From: Mycobacterium conspicuum
GTDB lineage: Bacteria; Actinomycetota; Actinomycetes; Mycobacteriales; Mycobacteriaceae
Length of the DNA: 64,000 bases
Direction of reading: 5' to 3'
Assembly: GCF_010730195.1 (NCBI RefSeq)
Contig: NZ_AP022613.1
Location: 434,001 to 498,000 of the forward strand
A program made the translations under genes and the position numbers. This document shows, one piece after another, positions 25,328-34,115 of this stretch. Numbering within the stretch: position 1 is the stretch's first letter; each line of letters starts with the position of its first letter. The notes under the pieces were generated by a model that worked only from the letters and a program-made list of their open reading frames with translations, made no database searches and was not told where the DNA came from.

Positions 25328-26295
25328 CCCCGACCCTGGAAGAACTGCTCGACCGCCTGCACGTGGTGGCGCTGCCGATGCGCGTGCGATTCCGCGGCAT
25401 CACCACCCGCGAGCTCGCGTTGATCGAAGGGCCGGCGGGGTGGGGGGAGTTCGGGGCGTTCGTCGAATACCAGCCGCCCGAGGCGGCGCACTGGCTGGCG
25501 TCGGGAATCGAGGCCGCGTATCGCCGCCCGCCGCCGCTGCTGCGCGACCGCATCCCGATCAACGCCACCGTGCCGGCCGTCGCGCCCGCCCAGGTCGCAG
25601 AGGTGCTGGCCCGGTTCCCGGGTGCCCGCACCGCGAAGGTGAAGGTGGCCGAGCCGGGGCAGACGCTGGCCGACGACGTCGACCGCGTCAACGCGGTGCG
25701 GGCTGTGGTCGAAACGGTGCGGGTGGACGCCAACGGCGGCTGGAGCGTCGACGAGGCGGTCGCAGCCGCGACAGCGCTGACCGCCGACGGCCCGCTGGAA
25801 TACCTCGAACAACCCTGCGCCACCGTTGACGAGCTCGCCGCGCTGCGCCGGCGGATCGAGGTCCCCATCGCCGCCGACGAAAGCATCCGCAAGGCCGACG
25901 ACCCGCTGGCCGTGGTGCGCGCCGGCGCCGCCGATGTCGCCGTGCTGAAAGTCGCTCCGCTGGGCGGGGTTTCGGCCCTGCTCGCCGTGGCCGCGCAGAT
26001 CGACATCCCGGTCGTGGTGTCCAGCGCACTCGATTCGGCCGTCGGCATCGGCCAGGGGTTGACCGCGGCGGCGGCGCTGCCGCAGCTCGGGCACGCCTGC
26101 GGGCTGGGCACCGGCGGGCTGTTCGTCGAAGACGTCGTCCAGACCCGCGCACCGTCGGACGGCTACCTGACGGTCGGCCCGGTGACACCCGACCCGGCGC
26201 GGCTGCAGGCGCTGGCCGCCCCGCCGCGGCGTCGGCAATGGTGGATCGACCGGGTCAAAGACTGCTTTCCGCTGCTTGTACCGTCGTGCGGGTGA
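25324..26295 (+). CDS. menC: o-succinylbenzoate synthase (MenC)
   Basis: 323 aa enolase-superfamily enzyme that dehydrates SHCHC to OSB. The catalytic KxK (TAKVKVAEPG), metal ligands Asp in VDANGGW, Glu in YLEQPC and Asp in AADESI, and the second catalytic Lys in VLKVAPLGG are all present. GTG 25324 overlaps the upstream stop; its own stop overlaps the bpoC start (GTGA at 26292), so amidohydrolase-menC-bpoC are translationally coupled. Confidence 0.94.
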   Translation: MTPTLEELLDRLHVVALPMRVRFRGITTRELALIEGPAGWGEFGAFVEYQPPEAAHWLASGIEAAYRRPPPLLRDRIPINATVPAVAPAQVAEVLARFPGARTAKVKVAEPGQTLADDVDRVNAVRAVVETVRVDANGGWSVDEAVAAATALTADGPLEYLEQPCATVDELAALRRRIEVPIAADESIRKADDPLAVVRAGAADVAVLKVAPLGGVSALLAVAAQIDIPVVVSSALDSAVGIGQGLTAAAALPQLGHACGLGTGGLFVEDVVQTRAPSDGYLTVGPVTPDPARLQALAAPPRRRQWWIDRVKDCFPLLVPSCG

Positions 26296-27083
26296 CGAAC
26301 CTGGCTTATGACGACCGTGGAAAGGGTGATCCCGTCGTCTTCATCGCCGGTCGCGGCGGCGCCGGACGGACCTGGCTACCTCACCAGGTCCCGGCATTCC
26401 TGGCGGCCGGATACCGCTGCATCACCTTCGACAACCGCGGAGTCGGTGCCACCGAAAACGCCGAGGGGTTCACCACCCAGACCATGGTCGCCGACACCGC
26501 GGAGCTGATCGAGTCCCTGGGCGCCGCGCCGGCGCGCATCGTCGGGGTGTCGATGGGCTCGTACATCGCCCAGGAACTCATGGTGGTCCGGCCGGAGCTC
26601 GTCACCGCCGCCGCGCTGATGGCCACCCGCGGCCGCTTGGATCGCACCCGCCAGTCCTTTCGTGACGCCGAAGCCGAGCTGTACGCCTCGGGCGCCCAGC
26701 TGCCGCCGGCCTACGCGACGAAATCGCGCTTGCTGGAAAGCTTTTCGCGCAAGACGCTCAACGACGACGCGGCCGTCGCCGACTGGGTCGAGATGTTCAA
26801 CATGTGGCCGATCCAGTCCACCCCTGGACTGCGCTGCCAGTTGGACTGCGCCCCGCAGACCAACCGGCTGCCCGCCTACCGCAGTATCGCCACACCGGTG
26901 TTGGTGATCGGGTTCGCCGACGACGTGGTGACCCCGCCCCACCTCGGACGGGAAGTCGCCGACGCGCTGCCCAAGGGCCGCTACCTGCAAATCCCCGACG
27001 CCGGTCATCTCGGGTTCTTCGAACGCCCGGAGGCGGTCAACGCCGCGATATTGCAGTTCTTCGCCAGCGTCAAGCCCGGCTGA
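26292..27083 (+). CDS. bpoC: alpha/beta hydrolase (BpoC, non-haem peroxidase-like)
   Basis: 263 aa. Complete hydrolase triad: nucleophile Ser in GVSMGSYIAQE, Asp in IGFADDVVTPP and His in IPDAGHLGFFERPE; oxyanion region FIAGRGGAGRTW. It lies between menC and menD, the position at which other bacteria encode MenH (SHCHC synthase, also an alpha/beta hydrolase), so a MenH role is a reasonable inference, although the name comes from bromoperoxidase similarity. GTG 26292 overlaps the menC stop; GTG 26286 is also possible. Confidence 0.9.
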   Translation: MTNLAYDDRGKGDPVVFIAGRGGAGRTWLPHQVPAFLAAGYRCITFDNRGVGATENAEGFTTQTMVADTAELIESLGAAPARIVGVSMGSYIAQELMVVRPELVTAAALMATRGRLDRTRQSFRDAEAELYASGAQLPPAYATKSRLLESFSRKTLNDDAAVADWVEMFNMWPIQSTPGLRCQLDCAPQTNRLPAYRSIATPVLVIGFADDVVTPPHLGREVADALPKGRYLQIPDAGHLGFFERPEAVNAAILQFFASVKPG

Positions 27084-27090
27084 CGCCCAC

Positions 27091-27112
27091 TGACTCCCAT
27101 ATCTCAGAGTCA
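27091..27112. promoter_or_regulatory. TGACTC-N10-GAGTCA inverted repeat before menD
   Basis: TGACTC (27091-27096) and GAGTCA (27107-27112) are perfect 6-bp arms with a 10-base spacer, in the 55-base gap between bpoC and menD. The arm spacing is compatible with a dimeric regulator site. Six-base arms occur by chance fairly often, so this is a weak call. Confidence 0.25.
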
Positions 27113-27138
27113 ACGCCAAGCTGTGACACCCTGTAGGA

Positions 27139-28773
27139 GTGAACCCCTCGACGACACAGGCCCGCGTCGTCGTCGACGAGCTGATCCGCGGCGGAGTCCG
27201 CGACGTGGTGCTATGCCCCGGGTCGCGCAACGCCCCGCTGGCGTTCGCGCTGCAGGAAGCCGACCGCGGCGGCCGGATCCGGCTACACGTCCGCATCGAC
27301 GAACGCACCGCGGGCTATCTGGCCATCGGGCTGGCGATCTCCGCCGGCGCGCCGGTCTGCGTCGCGATGACCTCGGGCAGCGCGGTGGCCAACCTCGGGC
27401 CGGCGGTCGTCGAGGCCAACTACGCCCGGGTGCCGCTGATCGTGCTCTCGGCCAACCGGCCCTACGAGCTGCTCGGCACCGGGGCCAACCAGACCATGGA
27501 GCAGTTGGGCTACTTCGGCACCCAGGCCCGCGCCGCCATCAGCCTCGGCCTGGCCGAGGACGCACCCGAGCGGCTGGATTCGTTCAACGCCACCTGGCGC
27601 TCGGCGACCTGCCGGGTGTTGGCGGCCGCCACCGGTTCTCGCTCGGCGAACGCCGGCCCGGTGCAGTTCGACATCCCGCTACGCGAGCCGCTGGTGCCCG
27701 ACCCGGAGCCGCACGGCGCGGTCGTCCCGCCGGGCCGCCCCGACGGTAAGCCGTGGACCTACACGCCGGCGGTCACCTTCGACCAGCCCCTGGACATCGA
27801 CCTGACGCCCGACACCGTCGTCATCGCCGGGCACGGCGCGGGTGTGCACCCCAACCTCGCGGGTTTGCCGACCGTCGCCGAGCCGACGGCGCCGACGGGG
27901 GAGTCCCGGCCCAACCCGTTGCACCCGCTGGCGCTGCCGCTGCTGCGCCCCAAGCAGGTGATCATGCTCGGCCGCCCGACGCTGCACCGGCCGGTGTCGG
28001 CGCTGCTGGCCGATCCGAAAGTGCCGGTCTACGCGCTGACCACCGGGCCGCGCTGGCCGGACGTCTCGGGCAATTCGCAGGCCACCGGCACCCGCGCGGT
28101 TACCACGGGGACGCCGGACCCGGCCTGGCTGCAGCGCTGCGCGGAGGCCAACCGGCACGCCTACGACGCCGTCCGCGGCCAGCTGGCCGCCCACCCGTTG
28201 ACGACCGGCCTGCACGTCGCCGCCGCCGTCGCCGACGCGCTGCGGCCCGGCGACCAGCTGGTGCTCGGCGCGTCGAACCCGGTGCGCGACGCGGCGCTGG
28301 TCGGCCTCGACCGGCACGGGATCCGGGTCCGGTCCAACCGCGGGGTGGCCGGCATCGACGGCACGGTCTCCACGGCGATCGGTGCGGCCCTGGCCCACGA
28401 GGGCCGCACCATTGCGCTGATCGGCGACCTGACGTTCGTGCACGACAGCTCCGGGCTGTTGATCGGGCCCACCGAACCGACACCGCAACAGCTGACGATC
28501 GTGGTGTCCAACGACAACGGCGGCGGCATCTTCGAATTGCTCGAGCAGGGCGACCCAAGGTTCTCCGACGTGTCGGCGCGGATCTTCGGCACCCCCCACG
28601 ACGTCGACGTGGGCGCGCTGTGCCGCGCCTACCACGTGGAGAGCCGGCAGATCGAGGTCGACGAGCTGCGACCGGCCCTCGACGAACCCGGCGCCGGAAT
28701 GCGGGTGCTGGAAGTCAAGGCCGACCGCTCCACGCTGCGGCAGCTACACGCGGCCATCAAGGCCGCACTGTGA
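27139..28773 (+). CDS. menD: SEPHCHC synthase (MenD), thiamine-diphosphate enzyme
   Basis: 544 aa. The N-terminal domain has the conserved LCPGSRNAPLAFAL and HVRIDERTAGYLAIGLA (catalytic Glu region), the C-terminal ThDP-binding domain has IGDLTFVHDSSGLL and SNDNGGGIF (GDG...N type motif). It catalyses the first committed step of menaquinone synthesis, adding 2-oxoglutarate to isochorismate. GTG 27139 is preceded by TAGGAG. The stop overlaps the next gene (GTGA). Confidence 0.95.
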   Translation: MNPSTTQARVVVDELIRGGVRDVVLCPGSRNAPLAFALQEADRGGRIRLHVRIDERTAGYLAIGLAISAGAPVCVAMTSGSAVANLGPAVVEANYARVPLIVLSANRPYELLGTGANQTMEQLGYFGTQARAAISLGLAEDAPERLDSFNATWRSATCRVLAAATGSRSANAGPVQFDIPLREPLVPDPEPHGAVVPPGRPDGKPWTYTPAVTFDQPLDIDLTPDTVVIAGHGAGVHPNLAGLPTVAEPTAPTGESRPNPLHPLALPLLRPKQVIMLGRPTLHRPVSALLADPKVPVYALTTGPRWPDVSGNSQATGTRAVTTGTPDPAWLQRCAEANRHAYDAVRGQLAAHPLTTGLHVAAAVADALRPGDQLVLGASNPVRDAALVGLDRHGIRVRSNRGVAGIDGTVSTAIGAALAHEGRTIALIGDLTFVHDSSGLLIGPTEPTPQQLTIVVSNDNGGGIFELLEQGDPRFSDVSARIFGTPHDVDVGALCRAYHVESRQIEVDELRPALDEPGAGMRVLEVKADRSTLRQLHAAIKAAL

Positions 28774-29285
28774 GTTCGCTGAAATCGCTGCTGCGCTTGC
28801 TTATTCACGGACGCCGCGACGAACCACCGAAAACCCGGCCACGAATTGCGCTGCGCTGGGCCCGAATCGCGATTCTGATCGTGACCGCTCTGGTCACTTT
28901 GCAGTCGGTGCTGCTGGTGGCCGGCGCCTGGCGCAACGACCTGGCGATTCGACGCAACATGGGTGTCGCGCAGGCCGAGGTGCTCAGCGCGGGCCCGCGC
29001 CGCTCCACGATCGAGTTCGTCACACCCGAGCGCGTCACCTACCGGCCCGAGCTCGGCGTGCTGTATCCGTCCCAATTGGCCACCGGCATGCGGATTTACG
29101 TCGAATACAACAAGAAGGACCCGAACCTCGTCCGCGTTCAGCACCGCAACGCCGGGCTGGCGATCATTCCGGCGGGGTCCATCGCGGTGGTATGTTGGCT
29201 CGCCGCGGCGATCATGCTGGCCGGGTTGGCCTTATTGGACAGACGCTTGGACCGTCGACCGGATCGCCGCGAAGTGCCATCCTGA
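28770..29285 (+). CDS. DUF3592-like two-helix membrane protein
   Basis: 171 aa. A basic N terminus, one helix (about 33-53, IAILIVTALVTLQSVLLVAGAW), an extracytoplasmic beta-rich domain with IEFVTPERVTYRPELGVLYP and a second helix (about 130-152). This is the DUF3592 layout. GTG 28770 overlaps the menD stop. Function unknown; the coupling to menD is conserved in M. tuberculosis as I recall (Rv0556). Confidence 0.8.
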   Translation: MSSLKSLLRLLIHGRRDEPPKTRPRIALRWARIAILIVTALVTLQSVLLVAGAWRNDLAIRRNMGVAQAEVLSAGPRRSTIEFVTPERVTYRPELGVLYPSQLATGMRIYVEYNKKDPNLVRVQHRNAGLAIIPAGSIAVVCWLAAAIMLAGLALLDRRLDRRPDRREVPS

Positions 29286-29354
29286 CTCTTTGACCAGCAA
29301 ATTTCGCGCCCCGTATGCCAACACGAAACCTTGTCGACAGCCGGTCGAGCCACC

Positions 29355-30509
29355 ATGGGTGATGTGCGCGTAGCGATCGTCGCCGAGTCCTTCCTCCCCC
29401 AAGTCAACGGCGTCAGTAACTCGGTGCTTCGGATCCTCGAGCATCTACGCCGAACAGGCCACGAAGCCCTGGTTATCGCACCCGATAACCCTCCGGGCGA
29501 ACCCCGGGCGGAACGAATCCATGACGGCATCCGAATTCATCGGGTGCCGTCTCGAATGTTTCCCAAGGTCACCACGCTGCCGCTGGGCCTGCCGGTGCCC
29601 GGAATGACCCGCGCGCTGCGCGGATTCGACCCCCATGTGATCCACCTCGCATCGCCGGCGCTGCTCGGCTGGGGCGGGGTGCGGGCTGCTCGCCGTTTGG
29701 GTGTGCCGTCGGTGGCGGTGTACCAGACCGACGTCCCGGGGTTCGCGGCCAGCTACGGCATCGGGATCACGACGCGCGCGGCCTGGGCCTGGTTCCGCCA
29801 CTTGCACAATCTCGCCGACCGCACCCTGGCGCCGTCCACCGCGACAATGGAATCTCTTGTTGCCCACCGTTTTCCACGGGTGCACAAGTGGGCGCGCGGC
29901 GTCGACATCCTGCGGTTCGCGCCGTCGGCTCGCGACGAGAAGCTCAGGCGGCGGTGGTCGCCGAACAACAAGCCGATCGTCGGATTCGTCGGGCGGCTGG
30001 CGCCGGAGAAGCATGCCGAGCGGCTGCGGGCGCTGGCCGCCAACGACGCGGTTCAGCTCGTCATCGTCGGTGACGGCGTCGATCGGAAGATGCTGCAATC
30101 GGCAATGCCCACAGCGGTTTTCACCGGTGCGCTGTACGGCGCCGAGCTCGCCGCGGCGTATGCCAGCATGGACGTTTTCGTGCACACCGGTGAACACGAG
30201 ACGTTTTGCCAAGTCGTGCAGGAAGCACTGGCGTCGGGGTTGCCGGTGATCGCCCCCGACGCCGGCGGTCCGCGCGACCTGGTAGCCCCCTTCCGCACCG
30301 GACTGCTGTTGGGCGTCAACGAGTTTGAGGCGCGGCTGCCCGAGGCCGTCGCCGCGCTGCTGGACGAACGCCAGCGCTACGCGCAAGCCGCGCGGCGCAG
30401 CGTGCTCGGCCGCAGCTGGCCGGTCATCTGTGACGAGCTGCTCGGCCACTACGAGGCGGTGCAGTCGCCGCAGGCGCGGGCCCGCACCTCGCTGCGGCGT
30501 TACGCGTAG
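29355..30509 (+). CDS. mgtA: GDP-mannose-dependent alpha-mannosyltransferase MgtA
   Basis: 384 aa GT-B family 4 glycosyltransferase. N-terminal VAIVAESFLPQVNGVSNSV and C-terminal FVHTGEHETFCQVVQEALASGLPVIA (the E-x7-E nucleotide-sugar site) identify it. Close relatives transfer mannose to glucuronosyl diacylglycerol in lipomannan-related glycolipids. ATG 29355 is preferred because homologues begin a few residues before VRVAIVAESF; TTG-type starts further up lack support. Convergent with the SDR gene, 8 bases between stops. Confidence 0.9.
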   Translation: MGDVRVAIVAESFLPQVNGVSNSVLRILEHLRRTGHEALVIAPDNPPGEPRAERIHDGIRIHRVPSRMFPKVTTLPLGLPVPGMTRALRGFDPHVIHLASPALLGWGGVRAARRLGVPSVAVYQTDVPGFAASYGIGITTRAAWAWFRHLHNLADRTLAPSTATMESLVAHRFPRVHKWARGVDILRFAPSARDEKLRRRWSPNNKPIVGFVGRLAPEKHAERLRALAANDAVQLVIVGDGVDRKMLQSAMPTAVFTGALYGAELAAAYASMDVFVHTGEHETFCQVVQEALASGLPVIAPDAGGPRDLVAPFRTGLLLGVNEFEARLPEAVAALLDERQRYAQAARRSVLGRSWPVICDELLGHYEAVQSPQARARTSLRRYA

Positions 30510-30517
30510 CGCGGCGA

Positions 30518-31351
30518 TTACCCCTGCGCCAGCTCCGCGACCGGCTGCCACTGCTCCCAGTTGCGTAACCGGCTTTCGTAGTCGGCCTTGGCCGTCGCGA
30601 GCGCCGAACCCCCGAAGAACACCCGCAGCGGCGGCTCTTCGGCGTCGACCACCTTCAACAGCGCGGCCGCGGATGCGTTGGGGTCGCCCGGTTTAGACCA
30701 CCGTCGCCCGCGTTCGGCGTCGGTGGCCGCGTGCACTTCGGCGTAGTCGGGCAGGCGCTCGGCGTGCTTGGCCGACGAGCCGCTCCAGTCGGTGGAGTAA
30801 CCGATCGGTTCGACCAGCGTGACGTGCACACCGAACGGCGCGACCTCCTGGGCCAGCGACTGGGAGAAGCCCTCGAGCGCCCACTTGGACGCGTGGTAGA
30901 TGCCGACGTTGGGAAACGCGGTGATGCCGCCGATCGAGGACACCTGGATGATGTGCCCACTGCGCTGTTCGCGTAGGTAGGGCAGGGCGGCCTGGGTGAT
31001 CCACAGCGCGCCGAACACGTTGGTCTCGATCTGGTCGCGCGCCTCTTGCTCGGATAGTTCCTCGACGAACCCGAATTGGCCGTAGCCGGCGTTGTTCACC
31101 ACAAGGTCCAGCCGGCCGAAGTGATCGTGTGCCCGCTTAACCGCCGCGAAGTCGGCGTCACGATCGGTGACGTCCAGGCGAATGGGCAGCAACGCTCCGT
31201 CTTTTGAGCCGTACCGCTCCACCAGATCGTCCAGCGTCGCCGTGTCGCGCGCCGTCGCGGCGACCTTGTCGCCACGCTCCAGCGCCGCGATGGCCCATTG
31301 CCGTCCGAATCCGCGTGATGTCCCGGTGATAAACCAAACTTTTTCAGTCAC
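30518..31351 (-). CDS. short-chain dehydrogenase/reductase
   Basis: 277 aa classical SDR: WFITGTSRGFGRQWAIAAL (cofactor site), NNAGYGQFG, catalytic Ser-Tyr-Lys in SSIGGITAF and YHASKWALEG. Substrate unknown. GTG 31351 preferred to a TTG at 31363; no clear ribosome site. It is third in a minus-strand series LLM-MarR-SDR, 28 bases after the MarR stop, and so probably under the same control. Part of an island absent, as I recall, between mgtA and menG in M. tuberculosis. Confidence 0.87.
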   Translation of the reverse strand: MTEKVWFITGTSRGFGRQWAIAALERGDKVAATARDTATLDDLVERYGSKDGALLPIRLDVTDRDADFAAVKRAHDHFGRLDLVVNNAGYGQFGFVEELSEQEARDQIETNVFGALWITQAALPYLREQRSGHIIQVSSIGGITAFPNVGIYHASKWALEGFSQSLAQEVAPFGVHVTLVEPIGYSTDWSGSSAKHAERLPDYAEVHAATDAERGRRWSKPGDPNASAAALLKVVDAEEPPLRVFFGGSALATAKADYESRLRNWEQWQPVAELAQG

Positions 31352-31379
31352 GCCGTTGTGCAACGCATCCGTCGGCGGG

Positions 31380-31859
31380 TCATTCCCCGATCGGCGTCCT
31401 GGTCGTGTCGCGGAGGAATTTCGTCAACAGCCGATCGAACTGGTGCAGTTCGGCCGCCGACCAGTCCGACAGCGCGCGCGCCAGATGATTCCTGCGCACC
31501 TCGTGCAGTGCTTGCGCGGCGCGGGCGCCGGCCGCCGTGGTCTCGATGACCGCGACGCGCCCGTCGCTGGGATCGGCGCGGCGTGCGACGAGCCCGGCGT
31601 CCGCTAGGGCTTGCACGCGGCGCGTGGTCATCCCGACGTCCATGTGGGCCAGGCGTGCCAGTTGCCCCATCGGCAGTGGGCCCTCGTCAACCAGCACGCG
31701 CAGCAAGGCGTATGAGGGCTGGGATAACTCGGTTTCGTCGGCTTGGCCGGCCTGTCGAGCTTGCCGGGCGAACGCCGAACGGCTCACACTGAGCCGCACG
31801 ATGCGCGCGAGCGTGGCGCTGATGGAATCCACCGAATCCAGCTTGCGTATCGACGTCAC
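31380..31859 (-). CDS. MarR-family transcriptional regulator
   Basis: 159 aa winged-helix protein. LSQPSYALLRVLVDEGPLPMGQLARLAHMDVGMTTRRVQALADAGLVARRADPSDGR is the classical MarR layout (recognition helix around VGMTTRRVQAL, wing around DPSDGR; pieces quoted here span residues ~47-105). Such dimers usually bind palindromes upstream of their own operon and release DNA on binding aromatic ligands. GTG 31859 overlaps the LLM gene stop. A perfect palindrome at 32905-32919 ahead of the operon is the candidate operator. Confidence 0.9.
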   Translation of the reverse strand: MTSIRKLDSVDSISATLARIVRLSVSRSAFARQARQAGQADETELSQPSYALLRVLVDEGPLPMGQLARLAHMDVGMTTRRVQALADAGLVARRADPSDGRVAVIETTAAGARAAQALHEVRRNHLARALSDWSAAELHQFDRLLTKFLRDTTRTPIGE

Positions 31860-32899
31860 GATCGCCCCCGCCGAAGACCATCGACACAGGCCCCGACCAT
31901 CCGGTCGTCGTCGTCATCGGCCAACGGGGGCAGCACCACCGCGTCGGCGATGCCCTCGAACTTCGCCCGAAGGAGCTCCGGCAGTTCGTCATACCGTCCG
32001 CACGTCAGGAGTTCATCGAGCACGAGATCGCTGAGTACCGTGGGCAATTCGTCCCATCGCTGTTCCTTCGTCAGGGCGCGGAGGCGCTCGACCATTTCGG
32101 TCCAGCCGCGCCGCTTGAGCGCCGGCGCATACGCCGGGGTGGACAGCAGGAAGGCCAGCATGCGGCGTTGTCGTTCCCGTTCCCGCGCGACGTCCGCGTC
32201 GGAATTGCCGGTGGCGATCGCGGTCGAGACGACGACGGACGGCCGGTCGTCGCGCCCGCTGTGCTGGGCTCCGCGTCGCAGCGCCGGGCACACCACGTCG
32301 CGCAGATACGCCGGGTCGGAGTTGGTGGAATGCGTCACCACCCCGCGGGTGGCCCGGGCGGCAAGCTCGCACATGCCGGCGTTGACCGCACCCAGCCAGA
32401 TACGGGGTGGCTCAATGTCTTTGGGACCCGGATTGAAATAGGGCTGCAGGCGGGTGACCCGGTAGACGTCGCCTTCGTAGCGCACGCCCTGCCCAGTGCG
32501 GAACGCCTCAAAGAGCTCTTTCAGGACCGCGATGTATTCGGTCATGCGCGCCCGCGGCTCGGTCCAGGGCATGCCGAAGCGGTCCGCGATGTTCTGCCGG
32601 ATCTGAGTCCCCAGGCCCAGCTCAAATCGCCCGCCGGACAGGATCGCCAGGTCCCAGGCGGTATAGGCCACCAGCGTCGGGCTGCGCACGAACGCCAACG
32701 TCACCGCGGTCCGCACCACGATGCGGGTGCTGTGCTCGACCGCAAGCAACGCCACGGCCATCGAGTCGTGAATGGTCTCGGCGATGTGCACGCCGTCGAA
32801 TCCCAACCGTTCCACGCGGCGGGTGTAGGCCGGCACCGCGGCCAGCGGAAGCTCGGGCGCCATCGCGGCGAAGACCTGCATGAGTCCGAAGGTAGCCAC
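31856..32899 (-). CDS. LLM-class F420-dependent oxidoreductase
   Basis: 347 aa TIM-barrel protein of the luciferase-like family (TIGR03617-like subgroup). Typical blocks: FDGVHIAETIHDSMAVALLA, LSGGRFELGLGTQIRQNIADRFGMPW and PPRIWLGAVNAGM. Mycobacterial members generally use F420. Substrate unknown. First gene of the LLM-MarR-SDR set; the ATG at 32899 is 61 bases from the divergent sulfotransferase start, with the palindrome between. Confidence 0.88.
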   Translation of the reverse strand: MATFGLMQVFAAMAPELPLAAVPAYTRRVERLGFDGVHIAETIHDSMAVALLAVEHSTRIVVRTAVTLAFVRSPTLVAYTAWDLAILSGGRFELGLGTQIRQNIADRFGMPWTEPRARMTEYIAVLKELFEAFRTGQGVRYEGDVYRVTRLQPYFNPGPKDIEPPRIWLGAVNAGMCELAARATRGVVTHSTNSDPAYLRDVVCPALRRGAQHSGRDDRPSVVVSTAIATGNSDADVARERERQRRMLAFLLSTPAYAPALKRRGWTEMVERLRALTKEQRWDELPTVLSDLVLDELLTCGRYDELPELLRAKFEGIADAVVLPPLADDDDDRMVGACVDGLRRGRS

Positions 32900-32904
32900 A
32901 GGTA

Positions 32905-32919
32905 CTTGACATAGTCAAG
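32905..32919. promoter_or_regulatory. perfect palindrome CTTGAC-ATA-GTCAAG, candidate MarR operator
   Basis: Six-base perfect arms with a 3-base centre, in the divergent gap between the LLM-MarR-SDR operon (start 32899) and the sulfotransferase-DUF1214 operon (start 32961). Size and symmetry suit a MarR dimer. Its position 6 bases before the LLM ATG would let bound regulator block both directions. Inference from position; no binding evidence. Confidence 0.6.
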
Positions 32920-32960
32920 AAAATGCCGATAGCTTGGCCGCGGTGCGTCGAGGAGAACTC

Positions 32961-34115
32961 ATGCAGGCAACGCGTTTCTATTTCGACTGGTCCAACTACC
33001 GAACCATGCTTCGGCTGCTGCGCCGGGACCCGCCGGCGTCGGCGCGCTGGAAACGCTACTTTGGCTTCCTGGTCGGGGTGCCGGCCGTCGCGGCGATCCA
33101 CGCGCTGTGCTTCGCGCTCGATCCCATCCTGTTTCCGTCGTTGCGCCGCACGCGGGTGATCGCGCCGACGTTCTGCATCGGGCACGCCCGCAGCGGCACC
33201 ACCTACCTGCACCGGCTGATGGCCGCCGACCCGCAGTTCAGCTACCCGGTGATGTACGAGTTGTTCTTCCCGTCGCTACTGGAAAAGCGCATGCTGCGCT
33301 TGCTGTTTCGTGTCGATGCCGCAACGGGAAGCCGGCTGCGGCGCCGGCTCGACGCCATCGAGGAGGCGCGGTTCGCGCCGACCGAAGACATGCACAAGAC
33401 CGGATTCTTCGTCCCGGAAGAGGACGACGCGTTTCTGACCTGGTCGCTGTGTTCGGGGTTCTGGATCCTGATGTTCCCGTTCATGGGCGAGCTCGACTTC
33501 TACTATGTCGACGAGTGGCCGCCACGCAAACGGCGACGGGCCATGGATTTCTACAAGGAATGCGTTCGGCGCCAAATCGCCGCCAACGGCGGCGGGACAC
33601 ACCTGAGCAAGAACCCCACCTTCTGCGGTCGCGTCGAAGCGCTGATCGAGACGTTCCCGGACGCGAGAATCGTTGTGCCCATGCGCAATCCCTACGAGAC
33701 GATCCCGAGTCTGCTCAAGATGCTGCAGGTCGAGTGGGGCCTGCGCGGCCGTGACGTGCGGTTGATCGCCAAGTCGTTGCGGGTGCTGGCCGACCAGTCG
33801 ATCGACTCCTACCAGCGTCCGCTGGACGTTTTGGCCAAACACCCCGAGGTGCGGTCCAGCGTCGTCGACTATCGCGAACTGATCGCTAAACCCGATGTCA
33901 CGATGCGCCGGATCTATGACGAGTTGGACCTCGACGTAACCCCGCCGGCTGCCGAGGCATTCGACTCGGCGGCCGCGCGCGGCGGCCATGAATCCGATCA
34001 CCGTTACAGCCTCGAGGAATTCGGCCTGGACGCCCACGAGATCCGTGCCCGGTTGGCGAGCCTGTTCGACGAATACCATTGGGAGACAGAAGGAGACGAC
34101 GCCCGTGTCCAATGA
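32961..34115 (+). CDS. PAPS-dependent sulfotransferase family protein
   Basis: 384 aa. The 5'-phosphosulfate loop is FCIGHARSGTTYLHRL (about residues 71-86) and the 3'-phosphate site is RIVVPMRNPYETIPSLLKM. Between them lies a segment with STHLSKNP-like residues (HLSKNPTFCGR). Sulfotransferases of this family act on lipids or sterols in mycobacteria. ATG 32961 has the strong ribosome site GGAGAA; an upstream TTG at 32934 is less likely. The 3' end overlaps the DUF1214 gene by 11 bases. Confidence 0.87.
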   Translation: MQATRFYFDWSNYRTMLRLLRRDPPASARWKRYFGFLVGVPAVAAIHALCFALDPILFPSLRRTRVIAPTFCIGHARSGTTYLHRLMAADPQFSYPVMYELFFPSLLEKRMLRLLFRVDAATGSRLRRRLDAIEEARFAPTEDMHKTGFFVPEEDDAFLTWSLCSGFWILMFPFMGELDFYYVDEWPPRKRRRAMDFYKECVRRQIAANGGGTHLSKNPTFCGRVEALIETFPDARIVVPMRNPYETIPSLLKMLQVEWGLRGRDVRLIAKSLRVLADQSIDSYQRPLDVLAKHPEVRSSVVDYRELIAKPDVTMRRIYDELDLDVTPPAAEAFDSAAARGGHESDHRYSLEEFGLDAHEIRARLASLFDEYHWETEGDDARVQ

